Shown piece by piece: positions 1-9,079 of a stretch of DNA of 64,000 bases. Position numbers and translations under genes: made by a program. The stretch is from an uncultured Spirochaetaceae bacterium (GTDB lineage: Bacteria > Spirochaetota > Spirochaetia > Sphaerochaetales > Sphaerochaetaceae). The stretch lies in NCBI GenBank assembly GCA_944389075.1, contig CALXLA010000028.1:1-64000 (forward strand), read 5' to 3'. Below the pieces are notes generated by a model that made no database searches, was not told where the DNA came from, and was given only the letters and a program-made list of their open reading frames with translations. Each line of letters begins with the position of its first letter. The first letter of the stretch is position 1.

Positions 1-620
1 TCTATAATCCCCTCCTCATCGTTCTTGTAATAGCTCACCTTTTCCCTGAGCTCATTGTAATATATGTCTTCCGGATCTGTACATAAAAGGTCATGCACAA
101 GATGCCCAAGGGCCGTATCCTCATCTGCATTCACTGCGCATACATGGATTATATGCGTGCCATCGCCATATTCCTTCCATGAGCCCTCAATACGCCGCTC
201 TATCTTGTATATGGCCTGTCCCTTCCTGAACATGTCCTTCCGCGTTATGAATATGACGTAAGACTCAGGAAGCCTGCCATAGCCATGTGCCTTCCTCAGC
301 GCTTTTGTATCTATCATGGCGCTGTAGTATCTTGCCCTCTTTCTCAGGGACCTGCCAGATGCCTTCTGCATCTCTATGTTGTACAGCTTCCCTTTGCTGT
401 CCTTTGCGGCTATGTCCAGCTTGACGGAGTGGTTCTCTATGTTCTGTATCCATCTCTGTGTCCTTGCCTCAGTGACATCAAGGTCATTCCTGCCGAGGAT
501 AATCCTGAGCATGAGGGATGAGCACTTCCTGTCGCCATCGAAGCACTTGGAGAAGAGGGCATCATCCATAAGGCACATCTCTTCCAGCGCTTTCCTTGTC
601 CTGCTGTTGGCTGAATCCAT
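1..620 (-). CDS. PD-(D/E)XK nuclease family (Rpn/transposase-like) protein, partial
   Basis: The reading frame is open from an ATG at 620 to the window edge (206 codons), so the C-terminus is missing. An AGGAGG box at 625-630 fixes the start. The N-terminus (DSANSRTRKALEEMCLMDDALF) is followed by LDIAAKDSKGKLYNIEMQ at about residues 68-85, the D-x(n)-E-x-Q-K core of the PD-(D/E)XK fold as found in the Rpn/PDDEXK_2 group, proteins often labelled transposases although they are recombination-promoting nucleases. The following RARYYSAMIDTKAL and SYVIFITRKD stretches fit that family. Such genes are often multicopy in gut bacteria and spirochaetes. Family assignment is from motif recognition; catalytic activity is not shown. 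Confidence 0.8.
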   Translation of the reverse strand, partial: MDSANSRTRKALEEMCLMDDALFSKCFDGDRKCSSLMLRIILGRNDLDVTEARTQRWIQNIENHSVKLDIAAKDSKGKLYNIEMQKASGRSLRKRARYYSAMIDTKALRKAHGYGRLPESYVIFITRKDMFRKGQAIYKIERRIEGSWKEYGDGTHIIHVCAVNADEDTALGHLVHDLLCTDPEDIYYNELREKVSYYKNDEEGII

Positions 621-821
621 ATAGCCTCCTTAGGGGTCTTCTGATGACTCCTATAAGATATACGCGCTGAAGTGCATTTTCTGACAGCTGATTGCATTAG
701 AAAGATGAATGATTCAACAAATAAACCAAAATTAATATGGATACTAATTACAGTTAGTGAATAAAAATCCTCAGTATTACGGTAAAAACTTTCTCATTAT
801 TTTCTGTTCCTCTATTGCGTA

Positions 822-2003
822 CTACTCTTTTGATGTTTTCTCTATTAAAAGCAAACCAAGCAGAAGGATAAAAGGAAAGATCAAGGCTATCATGAAGCCG
901 ACCCTTAAATTGTTATTAAAATGGCTTGAAACAAAACCTACAATAGAGGGGCCTACGGAACATCCAAGATCCCCCGCAAGAGCAAACAATGCAAACATCA
1001 ATGTACCACCGCTTTTGATTACAGCAGAAGCTCTACTGAAAGAACCAGGCCAAAGTATACCTACAGAAAATCCACATATAGCACATCCTAATATACATAT
1101 GTAAGGAGAAGGAACAAAAGCTAAACAACAGTATGAGGCAATGCACAATATGCAACTGAATTTCATAAAATAAGAAAGATTAAGTCTGTCTCCGAACTTT
1201 CCATACATTGTCCTTGATGTCCCCATGAAAATTGCAAAAGCCATCGGTCCTACAAGATCACCGAACGACTTATCTATATTGAGTTCTTGTTCTACAAAAG
1301 TAGAAGCCCACTGACTTACTGAATGTTCACAAGCTCCGGCACACATAATCACCAAAATAAAAATCCAGAATATTTTATTTGAGCATAAAGCATCAAAGGA
1401 AAGTCCTTTTTCTCCTTCTGCATAAAGAGAAAAAACAGGAACTTTTGTAAGAAATAGTATGTTCATAGCTGGCAAAATCGACCAAAGAATAGAAAGAATT
1501 CTCCAGTTGCTTATACCAAATAAAGCAAAAAATATTGTAGAAAAGAGAATTACCAGCATTTGTCCCCAACAGTAGAAAGAATGGAGAAGACTCATTGCCT
1601 TCTCCTTATTATCTGTAGGACATGCTTCTATCATCGGGCTGACAAGGACTTCTATCAGACCTCCACCTGTGGCATAAATCAATACTGATATAAAAAGACC
1701 TATAAATGGTCTAGTAAATGCATAAGGAAGAATAGCTAGGGAAATCAAACCAATCAGAGAGCATAAATGTGCAATAATCATCGAGGCTCTATATCCTATT
1801 TTGTCTATAAAACCTGCTGACAGCAAATCAACTAGAAGCTGTACCATAAAATTTAATGTTATTAGAGATGTTATGCTTGATAGAGGTAACTGAAAGCTAT
1901 CCTGAAAAGTCATAAACAGAAGAGGTACAAAATTAATAGGTATTGCCTGGACGATGTAAGCAATAAAACAAGAATACATCGTACTTTTGTAACTAAATTT
2001 CAT
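822..2003 (-). CDS. MFS transporter
   Basis: A 393-residue hydrophobic protein with about 12 predicted membrane segments, the size and layout of a major facilitator superfamily permease; the loop near residues 65-75 (DKIGYRASMI) resembles the conserved loop 2-3 region. It lies 13 bases after the ROK regulator gene and is the last member of the minus-strand run that begins at 9009, so it may move a substrate or product of that pathway. No good Shine-Dalgarno is visible, consistent with translation coupled to the upstream gene. The substrate cannot be read from the sequence. The region is visibly more AT-rich than most of the window. Confidence 0.85.
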   Translation of the reverse strand: MKFSYKSTMYSCFIAYIVQAIPINFVPLLFMTFQDSFQLPLSSITSLITLNFMVQLLVDLLSAGFIDKIGYRASMIIAHLCSLIGLISLAILPYAFTRPFIGLFISVLIYATGGGLIEVLVSPMIEACPTDNKEKAMSLLHSFYCWGQMLVILFSTIFFALFGISNWRILSILWSILPAMNILFLTKVPVFSLYAEGEKGLSFDALCSNKIFWIFILVIMCAGACEHSVSQWASTFVEQELNIDKSFGDLVGPMAFAIFMGTSRTMYGKFGDRLNLSYFMKFSCILCIASYCCLAFVPSPYICILGCAICGFSVGILWPGSFSRASAVIKSGGTLMFALFALAGDLGCSVGPSIVGFVSSHFNNNLRVGFMIALIFPFILLLGLLLIEKTSKE

Positions 2004-2016
2004 AAATTTAACAGAT

Positions 2017-3180
2017 TCACAAAGAACTTATACAGAGCTTTTCGTAAATAATTTCTGAAAGTCCTTCATTTATGGTTTTTTCACTCTGGAAATCATAACC
2101 TATCGAAATATCCCTTTTCCCATATAGATGACATTTCCTGTTAATTACAGAAAGGACATGCTCATTTATATATGTGCTTATCTGAGAGATTTCTCCTCCG
2201 ATTATAACACGCTCTGTATCGAATATATTTATCAATATGGCACAGAGTTCTCCAATTAAACATCCAACATTAGTGCTTATTGACGTAGCATCACTATCGC
2301 CTGATTTTAAAGCTTTAACAAATTCTTGCCAGAATTTCAGTTTATCTCCATAAGGGGTAGCTGATTTTCTGAATTCAGAAATTATGCCAATAATCGATAT
2401 ATCATTCTCAATGCAACCATATGAATCGCTCTTGGAGCAGTATTTTGCTGGATTACCTATTGGAATATATGCAACCTCGCCACCATAGCCATGAGCTCCG
2501 CGAAGAAGATTACTCTGACATATTATTCCAACGCCAAGTCCTTCTGATATATGTATATATACCAAATCATTGCAATCCGATATTCGTCGATGCATGCCTA
2601 TAGCACACAAATTCGATTCATTATCAACATAAGAGGGCAAAAGGAACTCACTCTCAACAATTTCCTTTATACGACACCCTTCATACATACGTACTGCGCA
2701 GTTCACCAGAGTTTCGGAAAAAATATCGAATATACCTGATACCGCGACCCCTACACCTATAAGTTGAGATCCTATACAAAACTGAGAAAAATCTTCGTCA
2801 AACCTTTTCTTAGCTTCATTCAGCACTGCTTCAGGGGAAAGCAAGTCATTCACATTATATGTCTTGTAACTGATTACTTCATTTCTAAGATTGAGTAATC
2901 CAATACCAAGGACAGCCTGCATCTGCACATTGATGCAGACTGTTCTGTACTTATTATAGTTGAGGCATAGGGAATATGGACTACGGCCAACTGCTATTTC
3001 GGACTTCTTAGCAGCCAGCAACAGACCGGCATCAAGCATCTCATTACATAGATTTGATACTGTAGCAAAACTCAGATGCGTACTATCCGAAATCTCCTTT
3101 TTTGTCAGTCCGGAATCTGCAAATCTAAGGACATCGGCTATTATCCTTTTGTTATTTTCCTTAATGCCTATCACATCCAC
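2017..3180 (-). CDS. ROK family transcriptional regulator
   Basis: A 387-residue protein. Residues about 10-60 form a winged helix-turn-helix (LTKKEISDSTHLSFATVSNL as recognition region), followed by a ROK (repressor, ORF, kinase) sugar-kinase-like domain with GVGVAVSGIFD near residue 140, YVDNESNLCAIG near 180, HISEGLGVGII near 210 and GGEVAYIPIG near 230. NagC/Mlc/XylR-type ROK proteins repress sugar uptake operons and respond to a sugar ligand. It sits after the ABC transporter genes, so it probably controls this same operon; the inverted repeat at 9041-9055 is a candidate target. The C-x-C zinc cluster of many ROK proteins is not obvious: CSKSDSYGCIEN is present in a modified form. Confidence 0.88.
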   Translation of the reverse strand: MDVIGIKENNKRIIADVLRFADSGLTKKEISDSTHLSFATVSNLCNEMLDAGLLLAAKKSEIAVGRSPYSLCLNYNKYRTVCINVQMQAVLGIGLLNLRNEVISYKTYNVNDLLSPEAVLNEAKKRFDEDFSQFCIGSQLIGVGVAVSGIFDIFSETLVNCAVRMYEGCRIKEIVESEFLLPSYVDNESNLCAIGMHRRISDCNDLVYIHISEGLGVGIICQSNLLRGAHGYGGEVAYIPIGNPAKYCSKSDSYGCIENDISIIGIISEFRKSATPYGDKLKFWQEFVKALKSGDSDATSISTNVGCLIGELCAILINIFDTERVIIGGEISQISTYINEHVLSVINRKCHLYGKRDISIGYDFQSEKTINEGLSEIIYEKLCISSL

Positions 3181-3231
3181 GGTATTCCCCTACCACGTTT
3201 ATTCTAGATTATACAATCAACTGCGAAAACA

Positions 3232-4257
3232 TCAAACTGCAGGAGGATTCTGATACTTTGCAAGGACTGCAGGATCAGAAAGAATTTCTCCAGTAATCAC
3301 AGAACAACCTCCATAGATAATTGGTGGAACATGACCAAACGGAGGATTGGCCGATGGGACAGATGTTGGATGGGCAGCCTGATATGCGAGCATCATCGAT
3401 TCAAAGCCTATGAGATAAGGATCATCTACAACAGATCCTTCGATATCACCAGCAATGAGTAGCTCGATGACAGCTGAGCTGTAATCACTTCCGACAATGA
3501 CTACATCATCAAGAATACCAAGGGTCCTTGCAGCAGCTGCTGCTCCAGGTGCACCATATCCATGAGTACTGAATATACCCTTTATATTTGGATTTGCTTG
3601 GAAGAGAGCAGCACATACAGTTTCTGATTTCGCCACATCACCCTCATCATTAAGTTCAGATACCACACGAACATCAGGAGCATTCTCGCTAATCCAGTCC
3701 TTAAATCCAGCAGCACGCTCTTCCTGCGCTATATTTCCAGGAACTATTACAACAGCAACATCCCCAGAACCACCTATCTGATCAACAATGAACTGAGCGG
3801 CAGCTGCCCCAAAATCATAATTATTAGTACCAACATAGCTGAGTCTGCCGCTTTCTGGTGCATCACTATCAAATCCAATTACTGCAATATTCTGAGAAAG
3901 AGCCTTCCCAATTGATGAATTAAGGGTCGTCTCATCCGCAGCTGCAACGAGGATACCCTTCGGCTGCTTTACAATAACCTGTTCAAGTGTCCTTGCTTCA
4001 AGCGATGCATCCCATTCAGCAGGTCCCTGGAGTTCAGTCTTCACATGATCTCCTAGAATGGCTGCAGCATCCCGCATTCCTGCATAACACCAGTTGAAGT
4101 ATTCTGCTCCTTTTGTAAAGACGACCATTGAATAAAGCTCATCACCTTTTACTGTTGAACCACCATTCCCGGTCTGACTCTCTTCAGCTCCGCCAGCGAA
4201 TAACGGAACAGACAGGGCAATCAATACTGTAAGTATTATCCATAACTTCCTAATCAT
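3232..4257 (-). CDS. sugar-type ABC transporter substrate-binding protein
   Basis: A 341-residue periplasmic binding protein of the ribose/galactose type (peripl_BP_4). Residues 1-22 are a signal peptide ending in LFAGGAEE, a form common in spirochaete solute-binding proteins; no lipobox Cys is seen. The start is supported by AAAGGAGGAAATT directly upstream. Conserved features include the first strand YSMVVFTKGAEYFNWCYAGM, VKQPKGILVAAADE at the ligand hinge, GFDSDAPESGRLSYVGTNN, and GIFSTHGYGAPGAA. It follows the permease gene by 28 bases and supplies ligand to the RbsA/RbsC-type proteins encoded before it. The ligand is unknown; the family binds pentoses, hexoses, autoinducer-2 and polyols. 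Confidence 0.92.
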   Translation of the reverse strand: MIRKLWIILTVLIALSVPLFAGGAEESQTGNGGSTVKGDELYSMVVFTKGAEYFNWCYAGMRDAAAILGDHVKTELQGPAEWDASLEARTLEQVIVKQPKGILVAAADETTLNSSIGKALSQNIAVIGFDSDAPESGRLSYVGTNNYDFGAAAAQFIVDQIGGSGDVAVVIVPGNIAQEERAAGFKDWISENAPDVRVVSELNDEGDVAKSETVCAALFQANPNIKGIFSTHGYGAPGAAAAARTLGILDDVVIVGSDYSSAVIELLIAGDIEGSVVDDPYLIGFESMMLAYQAAHPTSVPSANPPFGHVPPIIYGGCSVITGEILSDPAVLAKYQNPPAV

Positions 4258-4285
4258 ATAATTTCCTCCTTTTGGAAAATATGCT

Positions 4286-5263
4286 TTATCTTGCTTTTTC
4301 CTTCAGGTATCTGAAGAATTCGCTAAGAAGAACCGCCGCTATAAGGAACACGCCCGTCATAACATCCTGATAATATGTTGAAAGCCCGCTCATGATGAAA
4401 GCATCATATATCACCGCCATGAAAAGAGTTCCCAGCATCGTTCCAACTATTGATCCACTACCTCCATGCGTAAGGCTTGTACCACCTATCGCAACTGTTG
4501 TAATAACTCTCATATCTGCATTAGTGCCATATGAATAACTTGCGCTACTATAAGTAATTGCTGTAAGAATTCCAGCAACAGCGGCAAGAGCTGCGGAAAT
4601 CATATAGACCATCATATAGACACGTTCTATCTTTATACCGCTAAGTTTTGCCGCTTCGGGATTTCCTCCAACAAAATATACTTTTATGAAGTTTCTGTTG
4701 AACTTCGTCATAATAATAAAGAATGCGGCAAGTACTATATAAACAGCCCAGCTGAGAGGCATCCCGAAGACAGTCATCGATGACATTGCTTTAAAACTAT
4801 CGGGGAAATCAGACATAGCTGAGCCGCCAGTAATCGTAAGATTCAATCCCTTCAGGATTGCAGCAATCGCCATCGTAACAACCATAGGATGGAGATTCAG
4901 CGTCTTACGAAGAAGGTTCGTAACAAAGCCGATCAAAGAACATCCAAGGACAACAATGATTGCAGCGGGGAAAAATGACATGCCACTCCCCATAAGCAGG
5001 GCGAGCATTATCGATGAAAAAGGCAGGATTCCCGTAACTGTAAGATCAATACCTCCAGATAATATGACAAGCGTCATTCCAAGAGCCATGATAGCTTCCA
5101 TTATGAACGTGTCGACCATCACTGCGAAATTCGCAGCTGAAAGGAAGTATGGGGCTCTCATACTCATTACAGCCACAAGAATTATCATAATCAGAAGCAA
5201 TGTGAGATAATTCAGATTTACCCGGCTTATAATTGCCGACATCCTGCTGTTGTTGATTTTCAT
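4286..5263 (-). CDS. ABC transporter permease, RbsC type
   Basis: A 325-residue membrane protein with 8-10 predicted segments, homologous to the ribose permease family (BPD_transp_2). Diagnostic stretches are MTLVILSGGIDLTVTGILPFSS near residues 60-80 and TTVAIGGTSLTHGGSGSIVGTMLG near 250-275, which match the family's conserved G-G-I-D-L and A-V-x-G-G motifs. Its start overlaps the end of the ATPase gene by four bases (ATGA), indicating translational coupling. It is one of two different permease genes in the operon, so the transporter probably uses a heterodimeric channel. Confidence 0.93.
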   Translation of the reverse strand: MKINNSRMSAIISRVNLNYLTLLLIMIILVAVMSMRAPYFLSAANFAVMVDTFIMEAIMALGMTLVILSGGIDLTVTGILPFSSIMLALLMGSGMSFFPAAIIVVLGCSLIGFVTNLLRKTLNLHPMVVTMAIAAILKGLNLTITGGSAMSDFPDSFKAMSSMTVFGMPLSWAVYIVLAAFFIIMTKFNRNFIKVYFVGGNPEAAKLSGIKIERVYMMVYMISAALAAVAGILTAITYSSASYSYGTNADMRVITTVAIGGTSLTHGGSGSIVGTMLGTLFMAVIYDAFIMSGLSTYYQDVMTGVFLIAAVLLSEFFRYLKEKAR

Positions 5264-6765
5264 CTCAAGCCTCCATCTGTATTGAAAACTGCATTCATGA
5301 CTGTTTCCTCCGTAAGCCCTTCCGCTTCGAAATCAGCTGTCTTCCGCCCTTCGCTCATAACCATCACTCGATCAGAAACACCAAGAATTTCTGGAAGTTC
5401 TGATGAAATCATCATTATTGCCATTCCCGATTCAGCAAGATTCCTGAGTATTGAGTGAATCATTGATTTTGCACCGACATCTACACCTCGTGTAGGTTCA
5501 TCAACTATGAGAACAGTCGGTTTAGCAGCAAGCCATTTAGCAAAAAGAATTTTCTGCTGATTTCCTCCTGAAAGATTCCTGATTCTGAATCTACTGCAGT
5601 TTGATGGATGTACATCCAATTCATTTATATAGTCCTGGGTTATCTTTCCGATTGCTCCCTGATTGAGGAAATCAGCTTTGTTGCATACAGTTTTAAGGCA
5701 TGCAGATACAACATTTTCCCGAACTTCCATATTGACAAACAGTCCGGCTACCTTTCTATCCTCAGAAAGATAGCAGACCCCATGGGATACCGCATCTGAA
5801 GGATTCTTGAATGAAACGCTTTTCCCATTAAGCAAAACCTTTCCCGAATCCAAATTGTCAGCTCCGAATACGGATAATGCAACCTCAGTCCGTCCTGCAC
5901 CAACAAGTCCGAAGACGCCGAGAATCTCGCCTTTCTTCAGGAAGAAGTCTATATTGCTGAACTTGTTTCTCAACGACAATCCTTTGCACTCAAGAACAAT
6001 TTCACCATCCCGAGAGGAAGCACGCGGAGGATATAGTCTACCAAGATCTCGTCCGACCATCATCTTGATTATGGTTGGCTCATTCATCTCATCTCTCAGT
6101 AACGTACCAGTCCTGATACCATCCCTGAGCACAGAGACCTTATCAGAAATCCTTATAATCTCATTCAGCTTATGGCTTATGAATATAATAGAGACTCCTT
6201 TTCTCCTAAGATCATCAAGAATCTGGAAAAGCCTATCGACTTCCTTGTCAGACAATGCGCTTGTTGGTTCATCAAGGATAAGGATCCTTACCTTCTTGGC
6301 TATAACTTTGGCAATTTCAACAATCTGCTGCATACCAACACTGAGATTTCCTGCTATTTCTTCTGGATCAATATCAGCTCCTACTTCAGCCAATGCAGCT
6401 TTTGCCTCACTATTCATTTTCTTCCAATTTATGAAACCAGCTTTATAGACAGGTTCGCAGTTTACGAATACGTTTTGGGCTACTGTCATATTACCGACAA
6501 TGCTGAGCTCTTGATGTACAATACCAATACCATGTTCATATGCCTCAATTGGAGAATGCATGACGACATCTTTTCCATCCAGAATCACTTCTCCAGAATC
6601 AGCACGATATATACCACCGATTATCTTCATCAGAGTGGATTTACCAGCCCCATTTTCACCGATGATAGAATGAATCTCACCTTCTTCGAATTTCATATTC
6701 ACATCAGTGAGAACTTTATTGGCACCAAAAGACTTGGTTATATTCCGTAGTTCAAGAACACTCAT
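5260..6765 (-). CDS. sugar ABC transporter ATP-binding protein, RbsA/MglA type
   Basis: A 501-residue protein with two fused ABC domains, the hallmark of the CUT2 carbohydrate importers. The N-terminal half has Walker A GENGAGKST at about residue 37, signature LSVGMQQIVE near 140 and Walker B ILILDEPTSAL near 165. The C-terminal half has the usual degenerate P-loop GLVGAGRTE near 290, signature LSGGNQQKILFAKWL near 400 and LIVDEPTRGVDVGAKSMIH. It overlaps both neighbouring permease genes by four bases. It drives the importer formed with the two permeases and the binding protein at 3232-4257. Confidence 0.95.
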   Translation of the reverse strand: MSVLELRNITKSFGANKVLTDVNMKFEEGEIHSIIGENGAGKSTLMKIIGGIYRADSGEVILDGKDVVMHSPIEAYEHGIGIVHQELSIVGNMTVAQNVFVNCEPVYKAGFINWKKMNSEAKAALAEVGADIDPEEIAGNLSVGMQQIVEIAKVIAKKVRILILDEPTSALSDKEVDRLFQILDDLRRKGVSIIFISHKLNEIIRISDKVSVLRDGIRTGTLLRDEMNEPTIIKMMVGRDLGRLYPPRASSRDGEIVLECKGLSLRNKFSNIDFFLKKGEILGVFGLVGAGRTEVALSVFGADNLDSGKVLLNGKSVSFKNPSDAVSHGVCYLSEDRKVAGLFVNMEVRENVVSACLKTVCNKADFLNQGAIGKITQDYINELDVHPSNCSRFRIRNLSGGNQQKILFAKWLAAKPTVLIVDEPTRGVDVGAKSMIHSILRNLAESGMAIMMISSELPEILGVSDRVMVMSEGRKTADFEAEGLTEETVMNAVFNTDGGLR

Positions 6766-7748
6766 GCTGTCCTCCTCTCTCTAATCTTGTTTCTGATCAT
6801 ATCGATAGCGACAGCTACTATAAGCATGATTCCACTGATTGCTCCTGACCAATTAGGAGATCCGTTGAACATTATGAAGACATTGTTGACAAGCGCGACA
6901 AGAATTACGCCAAGAGCCGTACCAAGAAAGCTTCCTTCGCCTCCTGCCATATTCGCACCACCGATTACAGCAGCGGATATTGCCTTCATTTCAAATGAAA
7001 GCCCATAACTTGCATGCCCCATCCCCAAGCTACCCGTCATAAGCACAGCCGCAATACCTGCCATTAGCCCACTTATTCCATAACCGATTATCTTTACCAA
7101 ATCTGAAGATATGCCGGAGAGAAATGCTGCTCGTCCATTTGCACCAACATAATACATGCTTTTCAAAGGACGAAAATTCACGGAAAGAACAGCAAGTACA
7201 ATCATTATGATGACAGATATGAGTATCTTATTCGGTACAGAAAAAAGGATTGAGCCTCTTGCAATATTAAGATAGGAAGTCGGCAAGTTTGCCACAAAAT
7301 ACCCACTTGTAAGAACATAGCACATTCCTCTGCAAATACTCATAGAACCAAGAGTAGCGACAAAAGGAGCAACATGAACCTTTGCGATGAGAATGCCATT
7401 GAGACATCCCACCGCAAGTCCGAATGCCAATGCAGCTAACACGGCTATAGCCGTTGGTATACCACTCTGGGCCATCAATGTTGCGATTATTCCAGAAAGT
7501 GCGAGAACTGCTCCAACAGAAAGATCTACACCTCCCAGGATAATCACAAAAGTCATTCCACAAGCCAGAAGCAGATCATATGAAAGGTTTGAGAATATGG
7601 CCTCGATATTACTCCGGGCATAAAAAAGCTCTCCCTTTGCAAAACACATGAACAAATAAATCAAAACTATTGTGATTATAAGGGTAAGCTCCCTATTGCC
7701 TATCTTAAACCTAAATCTGCCTGACTTCATATCAAATACCTTTTCCAA
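6762..7748 (-). CDS. ABC transporter permease, RbsC type (second)
   Basis: A 328-residue RbsC-family permease with a cytoplasmic start (RFRFKIGNRELTL) and 8-10 hydrophobic segments. GMTFVIILGGVDLSVGAVLALSG near residues 65-85 and AVIGGANMAGGEGSFLGTALG near 260-280 are the family motifs. It is clearly diverged from the other permease at 4286-5263. Its start lies within the last 17 bases of the M24-like gene and its stop overlaps the ATPase start by four bases, so the genes are tightly coupled. Confidence 0.93.
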   Translation of the reverse strand: MEKVFDMKSGRFRFKIGNRELTLIITIVLIYLFMCFAKGELFYARSNIEAIFSNLSYDLLLACGMTFVIILGGVDLSVGAVLALSGIIATLMAQSGIPTAIAVLAALAFGLAVGCLNGILIAKVHVAPFVATLGSMSICRGMCYVLTSGYFVANLPTSYLNIARGSILFSVPNKILISVIIMIVLAVLSVNFRPLKSMYYVGANGRAAFLSGISSDLVKIIGYGISGLMAGIAAVLMTGSLGMGHASYGLSFEMKAISAAVIGGANMAGGEGSFLGTALGVILVALVNNVFIMFNGSPNWSGAISGIMLIVAVAIDMIRNKIRERRTA

Positions 7749-9009
7749 CTAGTTCCTGTACATCGACAGGGAGATCTGTACAAGCAATAACCGTATTGCC
7801 CTTCTTCAGGAATGCATTCTCGACACAACCACCAGCAATCTGTTCATCAGGATATCCATAACAACCAAGATCAAGCATTATGCCAACATTCTTTCCATAC
7901 TTTTCTTCTTTCGTTGGAGTTATCACCATAGGTTCAAGGCATTCCGTAAGTCCGGTGCCATGACATGTGCTGTAAAAGTGATAAAGTTTCATATTCCTAC
8001 CATCGATATCGCTGGCAGCAAAATGATTCCTAGCAGCAAGATCTATGATATTTGATGGAAGATCTTTCTCGCATACCTCATAAAGAGCTTTTTCAGCAAG
8101 TCTGAAAGCCTCATTCATACAGTCAAAATATTCTTTCTGCAGAAGACTTCTTTCACCCATCACAAAAGCTCTACGACATACACCCTTGTATCCTTCGAAA
8201 CTAGGGCTTATGCCAACCTGCACGATTTCTCCTTCCTTTATTGTTTTGTTCGTTGCAGGACCAATTACCGTTCTGCAGCGCCACCCTGAGTTGACAATGG
8301 TTTCAAATCCAAAACCAACTGCTCCAAGGGACTTTGCAGTAAAATCACCAACAGCTGCGACTTCTGTTTCAGTAAGCCCTGGCCGAGCTATCGCAAGCAT
8401 TGCACGAACAGCTGCACATGCTATCGTATCAGCGGCCTGCATACATTTAAATTCATTATCGCTCTTCTCATATCTCAGATCTTCAAGAATTGCGGAACTA
8501 TCTACGACCTCTGCTGCAAAGCCATCCCTGAAGAAATCATAAAATTTGGCAGGAACAAGATCGTAAGCGGAAAGGATGCCTATCTTATTAATCGGATGTC
8601 CGATATAATCTGCGATTATCTTGTACAGATTACCACGCTCGACACCTTCATAATATTCATCTGGAATGCTGAACTCATTGACGAAGAAAGTAGGAAGATC
8701 AAGACCGACTTCAGAAGCAAGGATTCCGGATTCCGGGCCCGCAAGAATCATAGGTCGTTTTCCTGGCGCTATCACACCACTAGCACGTTCAATATTCGGA
8801 TTATATCCAGTAAGATATATACCATCTCCCGGCATTTCCCTATACCAGAAGAAGAATCCTATATCAAGATTTTCTTCTTCCATACGAGTCCAAACCTTTT
8901 TGTACCTTTCCTCATATTCTGAGAGAGGAATTTCAAAGTCCTTATCGATTTTTCCTGCATACGCAGAAATAATTTTTTCTACCTTTTCAAACTCAGCAGA
9001 AGTAAGCAT
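7732..9009 (-). CDS. M24 (creatinase/Xaa-Pro peptidase-like) protein lacking metal-binding Asp residues
   Basis: A 425-residue protein with the two-domain layout of aminopeptidase P, prolidase and creatinase: an N-terminal creatinase-N domain (residues about 20-165) and a C-terminal pita-bread domain. The segment GEIVQVGISPSFEGYKGVCRRAF near residues 250-272 aligns with the usual D-x-G...GY-x-x-D-I-T-R metal site, but both Asp are replaced. Creatinase has lost the same two residues. STCHGTGL near 345 keeps the conserved His; MLDLGCY has Asp where E-P-G-x-Y is usual; GGCVENAF keeps the last Glu. It is the first gene of the ABC transporter operon, so it probably acts on the imported compound. 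A metal-independent hydrolase or an inactive relative are both possible. Confidence 0.8.
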   Translation of the reverse strand: MLTSAEFEKVEKIISAYAGKIDKDFEIPLSEYEERYKKVWTRMEEENLDIGFFFWYREMPGDGIYLTGYNPNIERASGVIAPGKRPMILAGPESGILASEVGLDLPTFFVNEFSIPDEYYEGVERGNLYKIIADYIGHPINKIGILSAYDLVPAKFYDFFRDGFAAEVVDSSAILEDLRYEKSDNEFKCMQAADTIACAAVRAMLAIARPGLTETEVAAVGDFTAKSLGAVGFGFETIVNSGWRCRTVIGPATNKTIKEGEIVQVGISPSFEGYKGVCRRAFVMGERSLLQKEYFDCMNEAFRLAEKALYEVCEKDLPSNIIDLAARNHFAASDIDGRNMKLYHFYSTCHGTGLTECLEPMVITPTKEEKYGKNVGIMLDLGCYGYPDEQIAGGCVENAFLKKGNTVIACTDLPVDVQELVGKGI

Positions 9010-9040
9010 TCAATTCTCCTTGATTTAATAATAAGTATTT

Positions 9041-9055
9041 TTATAAGTCTTATAA
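9041..9055. promoter_or_regulatory. Candidate operator: perfect 15-bp inverted repeat
   Basis: TTATAAGTCTTATAA at 9041-9055 is a perfect inverted repeat with one central base, flanked by the longer imperfect arms AAGTATTT and ATAAATAC. It overlaps the -10 element of the operon promoter, which is where a repressor would block transcription. The ROK regulator encoded in the same operon is the obvious candidate to bind it; that link is inference. Confidence 0.5.
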
Positions 9056-9079
9056 TAAATACAAAAATATGGTTGTCAA
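9052..9079 (-). promoter_or_regulatory. Probable sigma-70 promoter of the M24-ABC-ROK operon
   Basis: On the minus strand TTGACA (top 9074-9079) and TATTAT (top 9052-9057) are separated by 16 bases, close to the consensus. The first gene starts at 9009 and is preceded by an AAGGAGAATTG-type ribosome-binding site, leaving a short untranslated leader. Confidence 0.6.

Noticed and set aside
5807-6750. Overlapping plus-strand frames of 213 and 192 codons
   Set aside because: Both lie antisense to the RbsA-type ATPase; no protein signature in either.
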